A DNA stretch of 64,000 nt, taken from positions 124,001 through 188,000 of the forward strand of contig JAQGBZ010000058.1 of assembly GCA_034687125.1 (NCBI GenBank). Direction: 5' to 3'. Origin of the DNA: Neelides folsomi. Lineage: Eukaryota > Arthropoda > Collembola > Neelipleona > Neelidae. The stretch's first letter is position 1; each line of letters starts with the position of its first letter. The notes beneath the pieces are model-generated. The model did no database searches and had not been told where the DNA came from. It worked only from the letters and a program-made list of their open reading frames with translations. Shown here piece after piece: positions 1-12,348 of this stretch. The translations under genes and the position numbers were made by a program.

Positions 1-177
1 GAATCTGGCACGATAATACTGCGGGTCCTCAGGAAGAAGATAAAGCCAAAATGCTCCTTGGTCTCCCAGTAAGTTCATATTTTTAGCCAATTCAATTAAA
101 TATTTTACCAATTTATTTAATTGTGCATTCTTCAGGGTGAATCAAAAGGAATTAAGAAATCAATATTCAAAAAATGA
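1..177 (+). CDS. C-terminal end of an unidentified gene (two terminal exons, 5' truncated by window)
   Basis: Reading frame 3 is open from the window edge to position 68 (… residues WHDNTAGPQEED then KMLLGLP), followed by a good donor (gtaag at 69). An acceptor (ttcttcag) at 135 joins in the same phase to exon 136-177, which adds GESKGIKKSIFKK and a TGA stop at 175-177. The short lysine-rich tail and clean splice phase support a real gene end, but there is too little protein to recognise a family. It lies on the same strand as MED13, 2.6 kb upstream. It could equally be a spurious join; the donor/acceptor pair is the main evidence. Confidence 0.4.
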
Positions 178-2379
178 GATTTATTCAACATTCCATCGTT
201 CAACTTTGTAACAACTTGTTAGTTTAATAATTTCATCTTTTCTCATTTGAATTTTTACCAATGTACCCTGTTCTCTCACATATAAATTATTACTTATTGG
301 TATTTTAACAATGCTTTATAATTGGATCACTGAAAATGGAGAAGCATGGAGATTTGGTCTATCGTTAATAATAATGCTATATATGTTTAATTAATCTGTT
401 TCAATTAAAATCTATTATAATTTCTATCTTAACTTTTTACCAAAGAAATTGCAAAGTATTATTGGAAGGGAATCAATGGTGGATTGTAAGAGAGAATAGG
501 ATTACAAACCTGTTGAATAAACTAAGTTAATAAATAAAAATTGATTGTAACATGAAGTATTATATAATCATTATACAAAATTGTTTTCGTTTAACCATTT
601 TACAATATATAGTATAATAAATAAATTAAACGTATAATCAAAAGTTACTATCTAGTTTAACAATGTGATAATTAAATAGGACGAAGTAAGGAACATTAAC
701 TACTAATATTACATAAATGAGAATTCAATGTGTTTGAAATAAAATTAATGAACGCTGACCAAAGTTGATTTTTATTTAATGGATTCATTTCAAGATAATC
801 ATTTTAAGGTCCTACTATCCACATATTAAGGTATGGGCATGACTAACAATAAGTTTGTAATTAAGATATATATTTATTTGGCAATGTTTGTGTTACGATG
901 ATTAAACTGCATATAGCACTCGCAGGATCAGTCATTAAGATAATTTTTTTCTTATATAAGCACTTTAACAATAACATTCGTCTTCTATTATAGTCTGCAA
1001 ATCTTCATCGATAACAAGAGTTTTATCATCCACTGTTTGGACTCTGCTGATGTGGCTTTTTCTCCCTCAGTCCATAAACTATAAATAATATTGTTCATAT
1101 CTCAATTCCATACTAATTTCTTTCATATCTACTTTTAACTTAACTATTATTCAAACTTTAAGCATCACACATGTAATATGAAATCTACGTACATGCATGT
1201 AAAGAAAACGTTGATTGGAACGGAGAGTTCAGTGTAAATATAAACTTGGTGGTGTGCATTTGGTAGCAAACGTTGTGCATGAATTGGATCGTTCGATCTT
1301 ATTTATAATCTACCTACCTATATAAAGGTTGGTTGTATATTGTAAACAGGTGTGTCTGTATTGTGTATTTCTATTTCTCTGTGCTGTGTCACACAACTTG
1401 TGTGACAGAAGGCAGAACGGTGGTTCATTGCGGGAAGGAATTTGAAAAAAGGTAAAGCGACGTTCCTACCCATTTTGCCAGTTTCGCCCATTGGAGTTTC
1501 CGAGTTTGGGGAGAGATCAGACCCTGACGAAGAAGTTCCCACTGCAAATTACGATGAGGATAAAGATAATATTAATAAAAAAGAGGACAATGTCAAAGTA
1601 CAAGTCGAGAGGCATCGAAGGGGTTGTCCTCTCCTCCCGTCCAAGACGCCTTCAAGATTCCCCCGAGAAGGAAGTGGTTCACATGCGTGAAGAGTCCTGC
1701 TCCTCCATGACTCTCCAGACACCCGGTAGAGTTGAGGACGAAGTGGCGGCTCCCGAGAACCAAATTCTCGTCGAGGGCCTCATGAATAATCGAGCCGGCT
1801 TCCTCCTCAACTCGACGCATGGATTCGGTCGGTTCGGGACGAACCAAGACTCATTCGGGCTTTCCTCGTTCCGCACAGCCAGGCAAGGTAAGCCAAAAGA
1901 GAGACGCGTTCCCATTCATCCTCCACGAGGAGAGAGGGAACGGATGAAGAATGGAGTCCAATACATGAATCATGATCCTGTACATCTAATCGCATTTACT
2001 TATTATACCTAGATCTCCTAATCGCATTGACATTATCCGGAATGGGCTTTACACCTATTAGTAACCTGTAGTTGACCCAAGCGTGGGCTTTTCCCCACCA
2101 TGAGCCTCCATGAGTGGATGGCTACAATGAAGCTTGCATTTAGAAGCGTCTCTTCACATACAGATGCACAGGTACTTGATTAATAATTAGCAAATTACCA
2201 TTAATTAATATTAATGCTTTGTTCGCCACTATTCCTAATGATGTGCGTATAGAGTGGTCGTGCGTTGGTGGATCGTCATAATTCCACCTACTTGAGATGA
2301 GATGAAATATGAGAGGGAATCCTGTGAGTCTGTGAGATGTGAAAGTGTGTTGGGATCTCCGCCTTCTGCCCCATTGCCG
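178..2379. other. intergenic region upstream of MED13
   Basis: Mostly AT-rich with no recognisable gene from 178 to about 1440. From about 1440 to 1900 base composition rises and two overlapping + frames are open, described separately. From 1900 to 2380 I see nothing I can assign. Confidence 0.6.
1593..1887 (+). CDS. possible first coding exon of an unidentified protein
   Basis: An ATG at 1593 opens a frame of about 98 codons that reaches a strong donor (AG then gtaagc) at 1888. The frame starts MSKYKSRGIEG and contains PGRVEDEVAAPENQ and STHGFGRFGTNQDSFG; it resembles no family I know. GC content is clearly higher than the flanks, as in the confirmed exons nearby. The frame also runs on unspliced to a stop at about 2012. 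I could not find an in-phase downstream acceptor before MED13, and an overlapping frame (1442-1690) is also open, so this may be a non-coding promoter or leader exon. Confidence 0.25.
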
Positions 2380-2787
2380 CTTCTACACCTGAGGCCCAGG
2401 TTTCTTCTTGGGCGATTGGATCGGCGGGACGGAACGCCCCTGCCCTCCCCGACCTACCATGGATGAGGAATGCGGGGAAGGGGGAAGAAGGGCCCAAGGA
2501 CCGTCCGGGCCCCTTGTTGACACCCTGACCGGGTCATGGGTCCATGGAGGGGCGGTAGGGGTGAAGGGCGTGAGATGGGGCCACGGGTCCGCGGGATTGG
2601 GAGGTGGAGGGAGACCAATGAGGGAGAGGGGCTCGGGAGCTTGTTGTCTCCGTCAGCCATCTTCGTCGCCATTGAGAGGAGAGTAAATCCGAGTGCCCCT
2701 GCTATTTTTCGGGTCTACTCGTTGGGGTCCTCCCGGACCATGGTAATTGATGCTGGTGGAATGGAACTTAATTAGTTGACCTTCATT
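2380..2787 (+). promoter_or_regulatory. GC-rich promoter/5' UTR region of MED13
   Basis: A sharp GC- and CpG-rich island of about 350 bp directly precedes the MED13 start codon in an otherwise AT-rich sequence. At 2655-2673 it carries two close CCAT cores (AGCCATCTT and GCCATT; on the other strand AAGATGGCT), the form of YY1/pleiohomeotic sites typical of TATA-less housekeeping promoters. No TATA box is visible. Open frames on both strands here are a by-product of high GC. Confidence 0.5.
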
Positions 2788-5700
2788 ATGAACCCGAACA
2801 ACGGAGCGACGTTGGAAGACTGCCACAGCAACTTCTTCGCACTCGTGAGGACACTATTTACTTGCTCCTATTACTTCTAACCCAATACACACTTTGACAT
2901 GTGACAGGGACCCTTGGGTTCCAAGTGGAACTTTGACCTCCTCTGGTCCCACACATGTCTCCTTACATGTGCCTCGGGTCAGAAGGACCTTAATTATTTT
3001 TTTGTTTATTTAGACCGATCTGTGCGGGATCAAATGGCGTCGGCTCGTGTCGGAAGGGACCGCTGGGCACGGGGGTCATTCCCACGGGCCTCTCGACGAC
3101 CCTGTGCTGTCCTCCTATGCCCGTTGCCTTGCAGCCGATGTTTTATGTGTCTGGCGACGAGCACCGAGCCCAAAGGCACCGCCGCCATCACAGGACTCAT
3201 TCGGCGGTCAAAGCGGGGGCTTCATGGGGCCGGCCGGCGGGCCCATCTTACAACCGCCGTTTATGGGCTCTCACATCGGGATGGGAATGGGACACGGGAT
3301 CCCATTCCCGCCTGGGCACATGAACCCCCAGGGGAACATCCACATCCCGCCACCAAACCCTTCCCTCAATGGTCCAAAGGAACTATGGATCTTCTGGTAC
3401 GGCGAAGAACCTGACCTCACCGCCCTCGGAGTTTCGTCTCAGCTTCTCAAAGGAGGTTAGCATCCCTTTCTTTCTCCCAATAATTGTCAACATGTGTCCA
3501 GTTCATTTTCAAACGGAAGTTAAAAATTTAAACCCCGTCGGTAATCAACTTTCTCCGTTTTCACTTTTACACCTTCATTTATTTTTGAGAGGGAAAATCA
3601 GCAATTGGAATGTTTTTCATTATATTTCTACTTTAATTCCATTCTTTAATTTGTTATAACATTTATCAATACAATAGTAAATGTGTTATTCAATTTTATA
3701 AATAATGTTGATACTTAGAATTTTTATTGAATATAAGTTTAAGTAAGTTTATAACGAGAAAGAAATGTGTAAATACGTATTTGTATATTCGTGCATATTT
3801 CCAATTAATTTCTTACTAAATTATTTGTTCCAATTGGCTTTTTGAAAATTTCAACTCTTTTTTTATCATTCAGATGCCGATCAAGGTTCGTGGGAAAGTG
3901 GACTTTCTTACGAATGTAGAACACTCTTATTTAAAGCTTTGCACAACTTGATTGAAAGGTAAGAAACCTTTAGTGAATTATTTATTCATTTATTTAACAA
4001 AACACATCTTGTTTCTTGTTAAAAAATTTAAAATTATTATTAAATTATTAGGAATTGTTGTTGAGTCTTGAATATTATTTCAGATGCCTCTTAGCACGAG
4101 ACTTTGTGCGCATTGGAAAATGGTTCATTCAACCCTGTGAGGATAACCAAAAAGTAGGCGTTAAAATGTAAGACATTTTTGAATTCCTGTTATTCGTTGT
4201 TAAATTTATTATCTCCCCGTGTTCAGAAGCATGTAAATCCTTGAGCATTTTGTAAATGAATATCTACAATTATATCTTCAGACTCACTTCAAATGTCTGT
4301 TGATTGATGTTATCATATACGTTGATATTCAAATGACAATTTTATTCAAGATAAATATATTCAGTTGTTATTTTGTTATTTTAAAATAATACTCTTTAGT
4401 TATTTAAATTTTACTTTTGTTCACTTAGAAATTTTGCTTGATTCATCTTTGCATCTCGAATGACAGCCATTTTCTTTTGTTGTCGAGTAGGAAGTTTCCG
4501 ATGCAGTTTTCCTTCACCTTCGCCTTCTTCGTCCACGGAGAAAGCACAGTTTGCATGAGCGTGGACGTTCGGCAGCATCCATCAATTCGGCGAGTTGGAA
4601 AACAGCATCTTGCAGCGTGTCAATCCCCCAACTTCAGCCTGCCTGTCCTTCTCGCCCCTCATGGCCTCGCAGGGAGTTTGACGGGCATCGGATTCAGACT
4701 CTCGGAACAACCAACTCAAAAGCTCCTCGAAGAATGGAAACACTTCTATCCCGTCGAGGCAGCGATGAAAAACTCCCGTACGCACCCCTCGGACCTCCTC
4801 CCTCCAGTAGTAGAAGTGATTGTCGGAGGAGTGAGGATGAGATATCCCTCTTGCTACGTCCTTACCACCGAAATGGACGACCTTCCCCGGATCGACCCAC
4901 CACCGACGGCTCCGAAGACCAAAGGTCCCTCTTTTCCTCTCGACTCGGAAACCGCCGCGTGTCCAACCGGGCATCCTGGCAAACCTCAAGGTTCGCTCAC
5001 TCCACCGGTCCCTCGCGTCCGCCAACGTCCACCGTCGCCTCCGAAAGTAGAAGGGGTCGAGGGCTTGCTTCCCGAACGGGTCTGGCAAGAGAGCATTGTG
5101 GGGAGGGCTGAACTTTCCCCGGCTCCCACCACTGATTGCCCATGGGACTTCACCGACCCCACGAAGAAGTCTCCATGCACTTGCTCAAAGTAAGCCACAT
5201 TTCGACTTGGGTCACCCTCGGAATTTGTTATTACTCTTTTTGTTTACTCCCTTTTCTTTTTTTGTTGGGGTCCACAGATGTAAGCGTTTGTCATCGAAAG
5301 TGGTGGTTGGGGGGAGTGGTAGTCAAAGTACAAAAGGAGGTACAAAGTTGAGGCGGAACATGTTCCACAAGCGAATCTCTCAGCAAAATTCGTTAGTCGA
5401 GAGCTGGGCGAAGCTTTGGGGCCTAACCGAAGACTCAAGCCCCAATTCGGGGAACTCGGGGACGAGTAAGGGAGAAACCCTTCACCCACAGAGGTGAGTC
5501 ATGGGTTGGGGAAATTTCATCCACCAGCCATCAAACTCAACTTTCATCATTTTGTAGATTAAGTGGGACGCCGGGAACACCGATTGAACCTTCGTCGTAC
5601 AAGGGTCCTTCTTCTGCCGCTCCGCCGACCGATGGACCATCACCAGCCTCCGTCGCACCCTCACCTTTACCAACGCCCAAGTCACAGCCAGCTTCCATTC

Positions 5701-8700
5701 CTCAACAGGTGAGGAAATTTTCCATTTACTCATGGTCTTAAATTTCCATTGTTTTTAATATGCTCACTTTTATTTCCATAGGATCCTCCGATGCCGACGT
5801 TGAGTCCACAACCACCAAATGAGAAGCCGCCTTCGGGAAACCCTGAAGCCACAGCTCCTAAATCTGTCTCATCACTTTCCAACCAGGTAACATATTTTTC
5901 CCATTTTTTAAAATTTTAATGTTTAAATCTCAACTTAAATGTCTTTTTTTTCTCTAGATGTATTCTCCTCTCTTGAGTGGGGATGGTGCTAAGGTTGAGG
6001 AAATGTCCGGAAGTCTCGCGCCACCAGATTCCGAAAATACAGGAGGAAATTTATCAGGGGGAGAAAAGGGTGGTTTGCGACCGCCATCACTGCCTAGTAA
6101 GGATTATGAACCTCTGCTCGTGGAAGAAGGAACATCAAAACTCTCTGATATCATTTATGACAACACTAGTTTTCAAGCATGGTAAGATTCCCGCTCATAC
6201 ATTCCCCATACTAAAAATTGATTTGTCATGATGAGTGCATAGTTCAGCAGAATTGTTCTTGACGAAATACACAAATGTTCTTTCGCTCCTATCTGAGGCT
6301 TCTTATTCTCCTATATATAACTAAATGATATTATATGATGAAAGAAATCTAAATTGTTGACGGAATTTCAGGTTGAACTATCCTGTTAAGAAAATGAAGT
6401 TGATGTATGGAAATGAGAAAACCACAGAGTACAATTGGGGATTTGGAATGAGGAAAGATTGCGGAAACTTTTCAGATTCATCTCCATTTTTTAGGAATGG
6501 ACCAAGACAAAGGGATCCTTATCATTTTGATGATGAGAATCATGGAAATCATAATGGAGATGGGACGAAAAGAAAAGAAAGAGTGAAGGTCCGACATTTT
6601 AATTTAATTTTTCATCTAAATTTTGACAATATTTTAGAAGTTTTTGAATGTGTTAATAAATATCTATACTTTATAATTTAGGAGGAAGACAAGAGTTCTT
6701 ATCCAAACGAGAGTAATGGAAACAAGGGGAATATAATGACAAATCTATTTACAATCGAGGGACTCCAACCTCATATTAGTGACCTGGACCAAATGTTCGA
6801 TAACTCGGATTCATCCGGCGATGAAATCGTAAGAAGAAATTTTTTATCTTCACTTTTAAATAATTTAACTCTTTATTATTTTTGTTAAAGTTTCAAGCAC
6901 CAACCCCGCCTGGATCTAATAAACCGATTGGGAGTGTGGAAGAAATGGGGAATACCATCCTCACTAGCGGAAGTAAAGGGCAGACCAAAGGATTAGGAAG
7001 CCTTCGACCAGAAGAGCTATCAAAGATGTTTCCAACTCCACCTTCTCATGAACATCCAATTGCTTCACCCTGTGGTCAACCTGAGACACCATCAATGGAA
7101 ACAGTATCGGACTCTTCATGTATGCGAAGACCTCCCGATCATTACCCAGGGCTTGGTAGTCCACCTGATGAGCCAATTGACGTAATTTCTATTTATTCAA
7201 TTGATTAGTATTTTCTTTAAATTCTTCTTCACATGATGTTTGCATAGTTCATCTGATTGATGATGACTCTTTTTATTCCCTGATATTATTTTCAAATTTC
7301 TTAATTGACATATGGAGGAGATGAAAAGATTAAAAAATTAAATGTTGGTTATTTTTCTAATAGGATTGGACGTTTGTGTACAAATCACCTCCAAAGAGTA
7401 AAGTTTTAGGTTCTTCGAAATACGCGTCTTTGCCTATTCTTCCAAGCCAACACCATGGTCAATTGGTCTTCCCATCACCTAGCGTGTACAAGCCAAGTTG
7501 GCAATGTCCACCAACTCCTCCGCCTGTAGTTCAACCACCACCAGCCCCGACGCTTCCTCCTCCACCCTATCCGCCTATTCATCATCCAAATATGGGGAAT
7601 CAAATGCAGCTTAGACCGGGACTCTCGCCCATCTCTCCTGTCCCTAATGCGATTCGAGGTGAGTTATGGTTTACAATATTTCAATGGAAATAAGATTATA
7701 TGAATCTTCAAGGATTATATTTTGAAGAATGTTTTAGGGGATTTTGCCTAAATGCTTTTGTTTTCATTTAGGACCGTCTGGATTTGATCTTGGGAGTCCT
7801 CCGAATGGGAATGTGTACCTGAAACAGGGACTACCAATGGTTTCTCATGGCCTGTTTAGTGTGAGAGGGCAAGAGGCACATGCCCTTGTGGTCAACCTCT
7901 CACTCTCCGACTCTGTCATCAATTTATTCCGGGATCATAATTTCGACAGTTGCACGATGTGTGTCTGCAATGCTGGGTCAAAGGTTGTTGGGAACATTCG
8001 CGGGTCAGAAGTTGGAGTTTACATAACTGATTCATCTCCCGAGGAAGATTTCATTAGGTGTAATTGCGGGTTTAGCGCCAGTGTGAATAGAAGGTAAATG
8101 AACATTAGATTTTTATATTCAAATAATTCCCAATTATTCAATTAATTCCTTATTAATTATTAACTATATTAATTTATATTAACTATTTAACTATATTAAA
8201 TGCTAAATTGAATTGTATTTTGATTAGACTCGCTCATCGAGCTGGACTCTTTTATGAGGATGAGTTTGAAGTAACAACTGGAGCGTTGGCTGCTCTCCTG
8301 CTTCCACAAGATGAATGGTACGAGAAGAAGAAACCTTCTTTTCTGCTTCTCGACCCAAAGTATCCTAACCCTGCGGCAATTGCGGCTGACAAAGAAGCCA
8401 TGGCTGCTGCAGCGATCCTAGACAACGTACCACAGAGTCTCATTGAGATGCTGAGAGATCAATGTCTCCTCCTTGGTGCTATCGTTGCCTCAAGATTCAC
8501 CGGCGATGTTTTCCATCATAGGTACTTTTTAGTTTAAATGTTAAGTTTCATATCTCGAGACTTGATTGATTTTTAATCCAAATTATGAAAAACGTATTCT
8601 TTGAATCTGTTGTAAATATTTATTTATTATTATTGTATGTGTATGTAAATTATTAAGTGGATCTTATTTCTTTAGCCATTTTTAATTATTCAATGTGAGA

Positions 8701-11700
8701 GTCATTTTCGAATTATTTTTAGATGGACGGAACGAACGTACAATTTCCTTGATTACTTTGACGGAAACCGGGCAGCTCAAACTGCACTTGAGCACGGAAG
8801 AACAGTAATGCTTGAAGCCCGAAATCGCATCGGAGACTATCCGCGGATTCACGAAGACGTCCCTCAGTTAAAGGGGAATTTTATGCATAAATGGCCCTAT
8901 TTGTGTGCTCGAGGGCCAAAGTCAAGCCAGGTGAGAGAATTGAGCAATAGATTGTGAATGAATTTACCAACGAGTGAATTGAATTTAACTAAAGAGAAAT
9001 ATTTTATTATTTTATAGGTGATGCAAGTGATGCGTCTTTTGCTTCCTCTCCTTCAAGACGCTGTTCATGCAAAGTCCTGGGAATCGTTACAACAAGCTCG
9101 GAATACTGTTGCTGGGCCGCTCACTTGGCGTCAATTCCATCGCCTCGCTGGAAGAGGTAATTTATTCCCTTAATTTATATAAAATATTTTAATTTTTATG
9201 GTTATGATGAGTGCATAGTTCAGCAGAATTGTCCTTGACGAAATACACAAATGTTCTTTCGCTCCTATCTGATGTTTTTAATAATTAATTATTATTATTA
9301 TGTGAATTATTCGATTGAATATAATTTAAAATACTAAATTTACTTTTAGGGACGGAAGATCGATGTGAACCTCAGCCAATCCCTTCTATTCTTGTTGGAT
9401 CTGAAAAAGATTGGGTTTCTCTATCTCCGCTGGCGATCAAATTTTGGGAAAAACTTCTTCTTGAACCTTATTCATATCCGAGAGACGTTGCTTACATTGT
9501 TGTCGCCCCTGATAATGATTTCATTTTGCAAAAAGTTCGAACTTTCTTTCGAGAACTGTCAACAATGTATGAGGTAAGGGTTTCATGAGGATTTAAAAAA
9601 ACAGTATTGAACTTACGAGTATGACTTTATTTGTTCATGTTTTGATGAAAAATGTTTTTTTATTTTGAAGGTGTGCCAGTTGGGAAGGCATTGTGCTATT
9701 TCAAAAATCCTTCGTGATGGAATATTAAGAGTAGGAAAAACAGCAGCGTCTCGTATTGGTTCTGAACCTGTTGACGAATGGTTCACCCTTCTCCCTGACA
9801 TTCCAACTTCATCGACCCTCAAGCTTTACGCCCAAGTGTGCCGCCATTACCTTGCACCCCAACTTGCTGCAATGTCTCTTGACCAATCAATTCTTGAATC
9901 AGCGAGTGGAAATCCTCGCCCAGAGCGTCGAGCTCCAAGTCCAAAGATGCCTCCACCAACGACAGACTCAATTTCAGGAGCACCTCAAAGACCTCCAACA
10001 CCAAAGAGTGAATACGACGGTGCAGGACAAGAACCTCTCGAGGATGACGAAAGAGACCCACCAGCCCTTGTTATTTATTTAGTTGAACCTTTTGGATTTG
10101 GATCGGATAGTAAAGATCTTCATAGAATGGCCAATTTGGGTCTCCTGCGTTGCTTCTCCTCAATGTCACTTCCTGAAAATGTGAAGAATAACATCACAGT
10201 CCAAGTATGTTTTTTTTATCATTCAAATGTTTATTAGTTTATTTATTTTGGGATTGTTTAATTTTACAATCATCTTTTTTGCGCAGGTGGTCCCTCTCGA
10301 GGATATAATGAATCTCGGAAACTGCGCGTTAGAGAGTCGATTTAAAAATGATCAATTGCGTGCATTATCACTTAACGTCTACTCTCAATGTCGAAGACTT
10401 CTCATACATCAAAATAACGTAAAGTCGCTGACAGGTTTCGGCCCTGCAGCAGCTTCTGAAATGTTTCTCAAAAACAAAGAGGTAAATTTTCATTTCCTTT
10501 TTTTTATTATTCAGCTCAATGACTTGTATCAGCCAATATTAAATCTATTTTTGTCGTTTGCAGAGGAAGACAGGGTACAAATTGTATGGTCCTCCATTTG
10601 TTCTGGCTCCAACAAAAGATAAAGTGTCAGAAGGGTCCGAATGGCTTGGAGGAATTCAAGGTCATACCATCGGAGGAATGGTGAGCAGTGGAACTTGTCA
10701 AGCTGGTGGATCTCCTCCCTCTGCCTCCTCTGTTCTCTACGTATCCTATTGCATATCCGAGGATCATCGATGGCTCCTTGCGGCAGCAACGGACGATCGG
10801 GGGGAACTCCTTGAAACCACTTGCATCAACATTTATATCCCAAATAGATCAAAGAGGAGAAAAGCATCAGCTAGGAAACACGGCCTTACCAAACTTATGG
10901 ACTTCATTCTTGGCATCATGTCTTGTGGGGTTTCTCCATGGCGTTTGGTCGTTGGCCGAGTGGGTCGAGTTGGCCATGGAGAATTAGAAAGTTGGAGTTC
11001 TCTTTTGAGTAGAAAATCTCTGCTGCGGGCGAGCAATCAGTTAAAGGATGCTTGTCGACAGTGTTCGCTTCAATATCCTGCAGATACTCCTTGTGTGCTT
11101 TCAGCCTGCCTCGTCTCGTTAGAACCCGACAGTTGCCTTCGGCTCCTCCCCGACCATTTTACCCCAGACGAGAGATTCGGGACGGGAGGACCAACAATGA
11201 ATCTTTCAACTCCTCAAGATATTTCTTGTACTCACATCCTTGTCTTTCCAACTTCGGCTACCACACAGGTATTTTTTTAACTTTTAAGACACATTATTTA
11301 ATTATTAAATTGAATGAAACTTTTATGAAATGAAATTCAAATAAATTTTAATTTCTTTAGTCTTCACAACATGCCTTTCAAGAACAGCATATCAATGGCC
11401 CTGAACCCGGCGACGACGATCTTCTCTTCATTAACATCAATGAAGATATGGGAGATATGGGCGAAGGAATGCCGGTACGTTTACCGTTACTTTTATTACT
11501 TTTGTTGTGGAATTAGAATGCAAATTCTATTGTTTAACACTTTTGAAAAATTGATGGAATCCTTCCCATTATAGGAGTTGCATCTTGGAGATATTTTCAA
11601 TTGGGGTGACCAACCAGGAGCCACCAGCCCTTCAGGAAGTCCTAGAAGAGATTCTACATCACAACCTGGTAGTCCTGGAATTGGAATTTCTGGCCGACAA

Positions 11701-12348
11701 TCGCCTTTTCAATCAGGAGGACAAGGACGAGTAAGAGGATTTAATAACCATTTAAGTCCCCCCAATTAATTGTCATTGAAATGGAAATTGTGAAGGCTAA
11801 TTTTTAAATATAATTTTTAGATTGGTGCAAGGGGAGATGGGGACGAGCTTGGAACTCTTTTGCAACAACCGTTGGCTCTCGGGTATTATGTTTCTACAGC
11901 ACCAGCTGGACCACTTCCTCACTGGTTCTGGGCATCATGCCCTCAACGAGCTGCTGAGAAAGGCAGTGGGGTTTTCCTCAAATCCGCCCTTCATCTTCAT
12001 TCACATAGTGTACTTCACAACTTGGAAAATGACTTACTTCAACAGCAATCGAACGGCAAACAACATCCGCTTGATTCTCAGTATACTACTGATGTCCTTA
12101 GGTAAATTTGAATGAAAACAATATAAAATTTAACTATTTTGTTAGTTTTCACTCACATTCAGAAATTCATGTGTTGGACTAGTTATTCATTTTCTTTTAT
12201 TATATATAATTTAAGGTTTGTGCTGGAAGGATACAATGCGCTTTCTTGGTTGAGCCTCGACCCAACTACTCATGATAGGAAGTCTTGTCTTCCAGTCCAC
12301 ATTCAAAAACTTTTACAGTTGTACGCTACAATATCAACCCTTGTGTGA
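2788..12348 (+). CDS. MED13: Mediator of RNA polymerase II transcription subunit 13 (MED13/skuld), complete, 25 exons
   Basis: MED13 is the large subunit that tethers the CDK8 kinase module to core Mediator in the nucleus. Exons: 2788-2844, 3014-3455, 3874-3958, 4084-4167, 4491-5189, 5278-5493, 5558-5708, 5782-5886, 5958-6181, 6372-6588, 6682-6828, 6891-7181, 7364-7658, 7772-8093, 8228-8521, 8723-8930, 9018-9156, 9350-9573, 9671-10204, 10287-10481, 10564-11268, 11361-11474, 11575-11730, 11821-12101, 12216-12348. The joined frame has no stops and gives about 2105 aa (human about 2170). The Med13_N domain spans about residues 8-460 ([46 protein letters not shown]). LTPP at about 392-395 matches the FBXW7 phosphodegron position. 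A proline/serine-rich linker follows; [10 protein letters not shown] begins the MID-like part, and the PIWI-like C-terminal domain ([32 protein letters not shown]) ends the protein. The start ATG fits the family N-terminus. Exon 10 uses a weak donor (gtccga). Introns 9, 12 and 17 host snoRNAs. Confidence 0.96.
6223..6300 (+). ncRNA. SNORD80: box C/D snoRNA, SNORD80 (U80)-like, copy 1, in MED13 intron 9
   Basis: C box ATGATGA at 6228-6234 and D box CTGA at 6293-6296 enclose 69 nt. The D' guide CATAGTTCA precedes a CAGA D' box and is complementary to 28S rRNA TGAACTATG. A C'-like box TGACGA lies at 6260-6265. The D guide TTCTTTCGCTCCTAT pairs with the 28S segment ATAGGGGCGAAAGA over 14 nt with one U-G pair, placing the fifth nucleotide from the D box on a G. 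Both guides match vertebrate U80, which directs 2'-O-methylation of 28S A1521 and G1612 (human numbering). It lies 75 nt upstream of the intron's 3' splice site. No clear terminal stem is visible. Confidence 0.88.
7231..7287 (+). ncRNA. box C/D snoRNA, SNORD77 (U77)-like, in MED13 intron 12
   Basis: C box ATGATGT at 7233-7239, D' box CTGA at 7253-7256, overlapping C' box candidates TGATGA at 7258-7266 and D box CTGA at 7280-7283 are in the correct order and spacing for a short (about 50 nt) C/D snoRNA. The D' guide TTGCATAGTTCA is complementary to the same 28S TGAACTATGC segment as the U80-like copies and puts the same adenosine in the methylation position, the site shared by U77 and U80 in vertebrates. 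The D guide (ACTCTTTTTATTCC) has no target I recognise. It ends 80 nt before the 3' splice site. Confidence 0.72.
9199..9276 (+). ncRNA. SNORD80: box C/D snoRNA, SNORD80 (U80)-like, copy 2, in MED13 intron 17
   Basis: From C box (ATGATGA, 9204-9210) to D box (CTGA, 9269-9272) this copy is 69 nt and differs from the intron 9 copy at one base (C instead of T in the AATTGTCCTTG stretch). Both guides, D' box CAGA and C' TGACGA are identical, while the flanking intron sequence is unrelated. It ends 77 nt before the 3' splice site. Confidence 0.88.

Noticed and set aside
4582-5088. 168-codon minus-strand open frame
   Set aside because: Antisense shadow of MED13 exon 5, whose plus frame encodes the conserved Med13_N domain.
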